Assembly: GCF_017640745.1 (NCBI RefSeq)
Contig: NZ_JAEPQA010000015.1
Location: 1 to 64,000, forward strand
Length of the DNA: 64,000 bases
Reading direction: 5' to 3'
DNA from: Nisaea sp.
GTDB lineage: Bacteria > Pseudomonadota > Alphaproteobacteria > Thalassobaculales > Thalassobaculaceae
Part shown: one piece after another, positions 59,537-64,000 of the stretch
Layout: each line of letters opens with the position of its first letter
Position numbering within the stretch: the stretch's first letter is position 1
Translations under genes and position numbers: made by a program
Notes under the pieces: generated by a model
Databases searched by the model: none
Seen by the model: only the letters and a program-made list of their open reading frames with translations
What the model was told of the DNA's origin: nothing

Positions 59537-60988
59537 TCAGTGCGCGTCGGGATAGCTCATCGGCGACAGCGTCTCGATCGGGCGCTGGGCCCAGTCGCGC
59601 TGGCGCACGGTCGACATGGTGATCTTCTGGTACTCGGTCATCTTCGCGGCCGCTTCCGCGACATCGATGGTGACGACCTCGCCGTTATCGACCACGCGTT
59701 TGCCGTCGACATAGACATGTTTCACCGCCCGGTCGCCGGCGGAATAGAGCAGGCTGCGGAGCGGATCTCGCACCGGCTGCATGTAGGCATGGTCGAGATC
59801 GACCATCACCAGGTCCGCCTTGCAACCGACCTCGAGCCGGCCGATATCGTCGCGGCCGAGGGTCTTGGCGCCGCCGATCGTGCCGGCGTCGAAGATCTCC
59901 TCCGTCGTCGCGTTGTTGTAATCGCCGGACATGATGCGGCCGACGATCATCGCGACTTCGAGCTCGTGAATGAAATTGTGCGGGAAGGTGTCGGTGCCGA
60001 GGCCGAGCGGGATGCCCGCCTTCACGTAGCGGCCGACATGGTTGAGCGCGATGCCACGGCGCCAGAACACGGTCGGACAGTGCGCGACATTGGCACCGGA
60101 CTTCACCAGCAGATTGAAGTCGTCCGCCTGCGGCCAGTGCAGCCAGGGATGGTCGTTCAGGAAGATGCAGTGGCCGATGATCGTGGTCTCGTCCAGCACG
60201 CCGAGGCTGTCGAGCCATTCGAGCGGCGTCAGGCCGTGGCGTCGGGTGATCTCGTTGAACTCGACCACGCTCTGCGCGGCGTGGATCTGCATCTTGATGC
60301 CGCGCCTTTTGGCCTCCTCGTGCGAGGCCTTGATCAGCTCGGGCGTGCAGGTATCGATCTGGGACGGGCCCATCATGCCGGAGATGCGGCCGGAGGGATG
60401 CTTGTCCGCCTCCTCGATGATCTCGATGGCGCGTTCCATCGCCTTCTCGCCGGCCTTGGTGTCCCAGTCATAGACCACCGAATGCCCGTCCTTGGTCGAC
60501 CAGACGGCGTCCCGGTACATCGGACAGAGCACGGCGCGGATACCCGTGTCGGCGACGTCCTCGACCCAGGTGTCCCGGGCGCCGGAGAGATCGGCGAAGG
60601 TGGTGACGCCGCTCTTCAGCATCTCGTGAATGGCGTAGCGCGTCGTATAGGGCGCGGCCTCCGGGAGAATCCGGAAGACCGGCATGTATTCGTAAAGCCC
60701 GCTCTGCCCGAGCTTCGGACTGCCGAGTTCCTCATTCAGCCCCTTGTTGCCGGGCTCGGAAGTCGGGTGGTTGTGGATTGAGACGAAGCCCGGCATAACC
60801 ATCATCCGGCTGCCATCGACGGTCTCGTCCGCCGTGCCCTCGAAACCGGGGCCGACATGGATCAGCGTGCCGTCCCTGAAGGCGACGTCGGCATCGTGGA
60901 AGAATCGGTGTCCGGCCGCGCTGCCGTTCGCCCCGGCCTGCCAGCCGATCACCCAGGCCGCGTTCTTGATCAAAGTGGTCTTCGACAT
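59537..60988 (-). CDS. Amidohydrolase family protein (metal-dependent, ATZ/TRZ-like)
   Basis: The protein is 483 residues from ATG 60988 (MSKTTLIKNAAW). Metal ligands: HNHPTSEPG at the first His pair, IHAAQSVVEF and GHCIFLND for the middle His residues, and LGLGTDTFPHN for the Asp. It resembles chlorohydrolase/deaminase-type amidohydrolases (AtzA/TrzA/SsnA class). Substrate is unknown. It lies in the same operon, 11 bases upstream of the hydantoinase gene, so it may act on related heterocycles. Confidence 0.9.
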   Translation of the reverse strand: MSKTTLIKNAAWVIGWQAGANGSAAGHRFFHDADVAFRDGTLIHVGPGFEGTADETVDGSRMMVMPGFVSIHNHPTSEPGNKGLNEELGSPKLGQSGLYEYMPVFRILPEAAPYTTRYAIHEMLKSGVTTFADLSGARDTWVEDVADTGIRAVLCPMYRDAVWSTKDGHSVVYDWDTKAGEKAMERAIEIIEEADKHPSGRISGMMGPSQIDTCTPELIKASHEEAKRRGIKMQIHAAQSVVEFNEITRRHGLTPLEWLDSLGVLDETTIIGHCIFLNDHPWLHWPQADDFNLLVKSGANVAHCPTVFWRRGIALNHVGRYVKAGIPLGLGTDTFPHNFIHELEVAMIVGRIMSGDYNNATTEEIFDAGTIGGAKTLGRDDIGRLEVGCKADLVMVDLDHAYMQPVRDPLRSLLYSAGDRAVKHVYVDGKRVVDNGEVVTIDVAEAAAKMTEYQKITMSTVRQRDWAQRPIETLSPMSYPDAH

Positions 60989-61038
60989 GTCCCTGCTCTC
61001 TCTGTTCCGGGCCGGCTTCCGGCTCTGCTTTGCTGACT

Positions 61039-62667
61039 TCAGGCCGCCTCGCCCAGGCGGTCGTGCATGATATCCCCGCCGACGATGGTGAGATCGGCGT
61101 TGGCCTCGAGGATCTCCTCCGGCTCGATCGCGAAGAGGTCGCGGTCGAACACGGTGACGTCGCCGAGCTGCCCCGGCGCCAGCGTCCCCTTGATGTCCTC
61201 CTCGAAGGAACCGTAGGCACCGCAATAACTGTAGCAATGCAGCGCCTCTTCAAGGCTCACCCGCTGGTCGGCCCCGAGCACGGTGCCGCGCTTGGTCTTG
61301 CGGGTGATCATCGAATAGATGTTCTGGAACGGATTGGTCGAGGAGACCGGCGCGTCCGAACTCGCCGAGGGATGGACGCCCGCGTCAAGGAAGGAGCGCA
61401 GCGGATAGGCTTTGGCCGCCAGGTCCTCGCCCAGCACGTCGACATAGAGATCGCCGAACTCGTACATGAAGATCGCCTGCGGCGCCGGCAGCACGCCGAT
61501 CCGCTTCATGCGGGCGAGCTGCTCCGGTGACAGGAAGCCGCAATGCTCGATCCGGTGACGGCGGTTGCCCTGGCTCTCGACGTCGTTGCCGATCGCCAGC
61601 TCGTAGGCAGTCAGGATCTGCTCGATCGCACGGTCGCCGATGGCGTGGGCCGCAACCTGGTAACCGCGGTCGTGATAGTCCTTCACATAGTCGAAGAGCT
61701 GCCGGTCCTCGTAGATCATGATGCCGAGATTTTCCGGCTCATTCAGATAGGGGCTGAACATTGCCGCGGTCTTGCCGCCGGCGCTGCCGTCGGTGAAGAG
61801 CTTCATCGGGCCGACGCGGAGCCACTCGTCTCCGTCCCCGGTCATCAGGCCGAGATCGATCGCCCGGTCGGGCCAGCCGCTGGCGCCGGCAAGCGGCATC
61901 AGATGCATGCGGAGGCCGAAGCCGCCCTGGCGCTTCAGCTGCTGGTAGGCGAGCCACTCGTCATAGCCCTGGCGCAAACCGACGCCCGGATCGGTGACGC
62001 TGGTGAAGCCTAGAGAAAGATTGTGCCGCTGTCCGGCGCGCACGCCTTCGGCCAACGCGTCGATCGTGTGATCGCTGAGCACCGCGGTGATGTTTTCCTG
62101 CGCCCGCTCCTGCAGCAGACCGGTCAGCTTGCCGTTCTGGCTCTCGATATGGCCGCCCTCGGGCTGAGGCGTCGACTCGTCGATCCCTGCCAGGGACAGA
62201 GCGGCGCTGTTGGCGACGCCCATATGGCCGCAGGTGCGCTTCACATAAACGGGGTTGTTCGGCGCCACCTGATCCAGTTCCTCGCGGAACGGATGACGCT
62301 TGGCATCGAGCTCGAAATGGTCGTAGCCGCGGCCGAAAATCCACTCGCCGGGCTTCGCCTTCGCCGCCCGCTCCTTCACCTTCGCCAGCAGGTCCTGCAG
62401 GCGGGTGTCCTTCTTGCAGTCGATCTCCGAGAGGCCCAGCCCGACCGAGAGCAGATGCTGGTGCGCGTCGTTCAAGCCCGGCGCCGCGAGACGGCCGCCG
62501 AGATTCACGACTTTCGTCCCGTCGCCGACCAGCCCGTCCAGTTCGGCATCCGAGCCGTGGGCGATGACCTTGCCACCCCAGATTGCCACCGATTCGGCAA
62601 ATCCGGCACCGCGGCCGAGAAACACATTGCCCCCGCGCAATACCAGATCCGCTTTCGCCGTAACCAT
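61039..62667 (-). CDS. YtcJ-like amidohydrolase (imidazolonepropionase-like fold)
   Basis: The protein is 542 residues. The family shows LAAPGLNDAHQHLLSVG at the metal site, then AHAIGDRAIEQIL and HRIEHCGFLSPEQLARM, and SSDAPVSSTNPFQNIYSM. The fold is that of YtcJ/N-substituted formamide deformylase-type enzymes. Start ATG has AAGGA nine bases upstream. It is the first gene of the four-gene minus-strand run, with the three others downstream. The natural substrate is unknown. Confidence 0.9.
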   Translation of the reverse strand: MVTAKADLVLRGGNVFLGRGAGFAESVAIWGGKVIAHGSDAELDGLVGDGTKVVNLGGRLAAPGLNDAHQHLLSVGLGLSEIDCKKDTRLQDLLAKVKERAAKAKPGEWIFGRGYDHFELDAKRHPFREELDQVAPNNPVYVKRTCGHMGVANSAALSLAGIDESTPQPEGGHIESQNGKLTGLLQERAQENITAVLSDHTIDALAEGVRAGQRHNLSLGFTSVTDPGVGLRQGYDEWLAYQQLKRQGGFGLRMHLMPLAGASGWPDRAIDLGLMTGDGDEWLRVGPMKLFTDGSAGGKTAAMFSPYLNEPENLGIMIYEDRQLFDYVKDYHDRGYQVAAHAIGDRAIEQILTAYELAIGNDVESQGNRRHRIEHCGFLSPEQLARMKRIGVLPAPQAIFMYEFGDLYVDVLGEDLAAKAYPLRSFLDAGVHPSASSDAPVSSTNPFQNIYSMITRKTKRGTVLGADQRVSLEEALHCYSYCGAYGSFEEDIKGTLAPGQLGDVTVFDRDLFAIEPEEILEANADLTIVGGDIMHDRLGEAA

Positions 62668-62825
62668 ATCGCAATGTCCTTTCGGTGATGGCCCGGTAAA
62701 ACCGCAAGGACTGCGCGGCGGGCCTCAGATGAGAGCCCAAGAGTGCGGCTGCGAAGAAGCTCTGTCAACGGCTCGCCCCGTGCCGTTTCAGCCTTTCACC
62801 GTTGCAACATCATCTAGGGGTCGAG

Positions 62826-62854
62826 TTGACACTAAAGCCAAGATATTGGATATT
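62826..62854 (+). promoter_or_regulatory. Candidate sigma-70 promoter TTGACA-N17-GATATT
   Basis: A perfect -35 TTGACA at 62826-62831 is followed after 17 bases by GATATT at 62849-62854. It lies 53 bases before the lipoprotein start on the same strand. The surrounding bases are AT-rich compared with the average. Confidence 0.5.
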
Positions 62855-62907
62855 TTTCCGGCTATTGACCCGGGGTGCGGCGCCCCTTTCAGGCGACGAA
62901 AAACACG

Positions 62908-64000
62908 ATGCGGCTACTCTCCCGACGTCTTCTTCCCCTGGCCCTGATCGGCATGCTTTCCGCGTGCTCGTTCGAGATCCCCGATTTCGGCATTTTCAGC
63001 GCGGACGAGGCGCTTCCGGCGAAGGAACCGCTCGCCCAGCTGCCGCCGGCGCCGAAGCCGCTCTATCAACCTGGCGACACCTACGTTTTCAACGATGACG
63101 GCACTGTCGTGCAGGAGCAGGTTGTCGGCGTCACTCCCGACCGGGTGACCTGGACAAACGATTCCGGGCTGATCTGGACCACCACGAACGAACTCGTCAC
63201 GCCGCAACTGTCCTGGTCCTCGCATCCGGAACTTGGACGCGGCCGGCAGACCGTGATCGGCAATCCCGGGACCCTGTTCCCGCTGCAGGAAGGCAATATC
63301 GTCGCCTTCGGCATCCGCGGAAACAGCGAGAAGGTGCCGACCGGCTGGGAAGACGAACTACGCTGCGTCGTCGCCGGGCAGGAAGACGTCACGGTCCCCG
63401 CCGGGACCTTCACCACCTTCCGGATCGACTGCAAGCGCAAGGATGTGGAGACGAGCCTCTATTACGCGCCCGTGGCCCAGAACTACGTGCTGCGCGAGCG
63501 GATCTTCGCGAACTCGCGTTCCCGCAAGGAGCTGATGTCCGTCAATCTCGCGGACAACCGAACGGCCAGCATGCCGGTGACGGTCGAACAGCCGACGCAC
63601 AAGACCGACGTCGTCAATCCGAGGATCGCCGCAGCAGACAAGATGCAGGCGGAGACCCCGATGGCGGGAACCGACGACAGGATGGCCAAGGCGGAGGAGC
63701 GTGGCGAAAGCATGCCAGCCATGGACGATACGCGTCTGGTGATGCTTATTTCGCGGCTCGAATCCGTCGTCTCCAAGCTGGAGACCATGACGGAAGACAA
63801 GGTAATGCCTCCGAAAGAGGCCGCCGCCGAAGAGAAGATGGAAAAGCCCGAGACCGGCATGACCGCGCCGAGCGCGACCGGAAAATGGGGCATCCACCTC
63901 GAATCCTACCGCACCCAGAGCGGTGCCCGTCGCGGCTGGACGGCATTGCAGAAGCGCTATCCGGACGATCTCGGCGCGCTTGAACTCAAGACCATCGAGT
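62908..64000 (+). CDS. Lipoprotein with a SPOR-like C-terminal domain, truncated by window edge
   Basis: The frame is open from ATG 62908 to the end of the window (364 residues, incomplete). The signal peptide ends in lipobox LSAC (residues 17-20), so it is a tethered periplasmic lipoprotein. A beta-rich domain with WTNDSGLIWTTTNELV and two Cys (DELRCVVAG, FRIDCKRKD) follows. Then comes a Met/Glu/Lys-rich linker with coiled-coil character (LVMLISRLESVVSKLETM), then GKWGIHLESYRTQSGARRGWTAL, which looks like the start of a peptidoglycan-binding SPOR domain. Confidence 0.85.
   Translation, partial: MRLLSRRLLPLALIGMLSACSFEIPDFGIFSADEALPAKEPLAQLPPAPKPLYQPGDTYVFNDDGTVVQEQVVGVTPDRVTWTNDSGLIWTTTNELVTPQLSWSSHPELGRGRQTVIGNPGTLFPLQEGNIVAFGIRGNSEKVPTGWEDELRCVVAGQEDVTVPAGTFTTFRIDCKRKDVETSLYYAPVAQNYVLRERIFANSRSRKELMSVNLADNRTASMPVTVEQPTHKTDVVNPRIAAADKMQAETPMAGTDDRMAKAEERGESMPAMDDTRLVMLISRLESVVSKLETMTEDKVMPPKEAAAEEKMEKPETGMTAPSATGKWGIHLESYRTQSGARRGWTALQKRYPDDLGALELKTIE

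Noticed and set aside
61027-61060. Possible extra start for the 59537-60988 amidohydrolase at 61237
   Set aside because: The region before ATG 60988 is antisense-like and lies inside the next gene; MSKTTLIKN is the natural N-terminus.
1-64000. CRISPR arrays, insertion sequences, prophage genes
   Set aside because: I found no regularly spaced repeats, no transposase or integrase motifs and no phage structural genes.

Overview
The window is a gene-dense, high-GC chromosomal segment of an alphaproteobacterium. The gene set (MnmC, CysNC, a PilZ protein, a TIGR04372-like glycosyltransferase, DUF6134, DUF3833, ligase-associated repair genes) fits a marine Rhodospirillales-type organism such as the Nisaea/Thalassobaculum group. 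That placement is an inference from protein flavour, not a database result. I see no rRNA, transposase, phage gene or CRISPR array. One tRNA gene (Thr, TGT) is present.

Layout. 1-8.3 kb: end of a DMT transporter, two orphan sensor kinases (a multi-PAS hybrid kinase and a CHASE-PAS kinase), two unknown proteins separated by an AT-rich intergenic region, and tRNA-Thr. 8.4-13.6 kb: mnmC, which has a good Shine-Dalgarno sequence but no canonical start codon; a cupin; and an operon-like run of SDR, SCP2-like protein, alpha/beta hydrolase and YcgN-like protein. 13.9-17.1 kb: a Zrg-type zinc cluster (DUF2796 protein, ABC ATPase, FtsX permease, Tat-exported DUF3299 protein) behind a probable Zur box. 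17.2-22.4 kb: VOC protein, amidase, PilZ protein, N-acyl-D-amino-acid deacylase and a DauA-like D-amino acid dehydrogenase. 22.5-25.3 kb: cysD-cysNC for sulfate activation. 25.4-27.9 kb: a redoxin/2OG-oxygenase fusion followed by an ECF sigma factor and its anti-sigma factor.

27.9-39.0 kb is a DNA-repair neighbourhood. It holds all four ligase-associated genes (MBL exonuclease, ATP-dependent ligase, Lhr-like helicase, PdeM phosphoesterase) interspersed with a SufR-like regulator, a SIS isomerase, an enoyl-CoA hydratase and small genes. A DNA photolyase follows. 37.5-46.4 kb: the photolyase leads a co-directional run (flavin amine oxidase-like protein, DUF1365, CFA-synthase-like methyltransferase, GPH-family transporter, DUF3833 lipoprotein) that converges on DUF6134-SDR-NTF2. 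Both runs are preceded by the same TGATCC-N18-TAWCGC element, which resembles the promoters of singlet-oxygen (RpoE-ChrR) regulons. I regard this as the most interesting regulatory signal in the window.

46.5-49.0 kb: zur, znuC and a CobW-family metallochaperone GTPase, with a second probable Zur box and His-rich tails. Together with the 14-kb cluster this makes two zinc-homeostasis loci. 49-55.4 kb: zinc-type alcohol dehydrogenase, AEC transporter, TIGR04372-like protein, flavin reductase and a 729-residue protein that I do not recognise. 55.4-57 kb: an operon of two related Cys-rich secreted proteins and an SCO copper chaperone. 57-62.7 kb: a hydantoin-type catabolic run (N-carbamoyl-D-amino acid hydrolase, D-hydantoinase, two more amidohydrolases). 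62.9 kb to the end: the start of a SPOR-type lipoprotein gene cut by the window edge.
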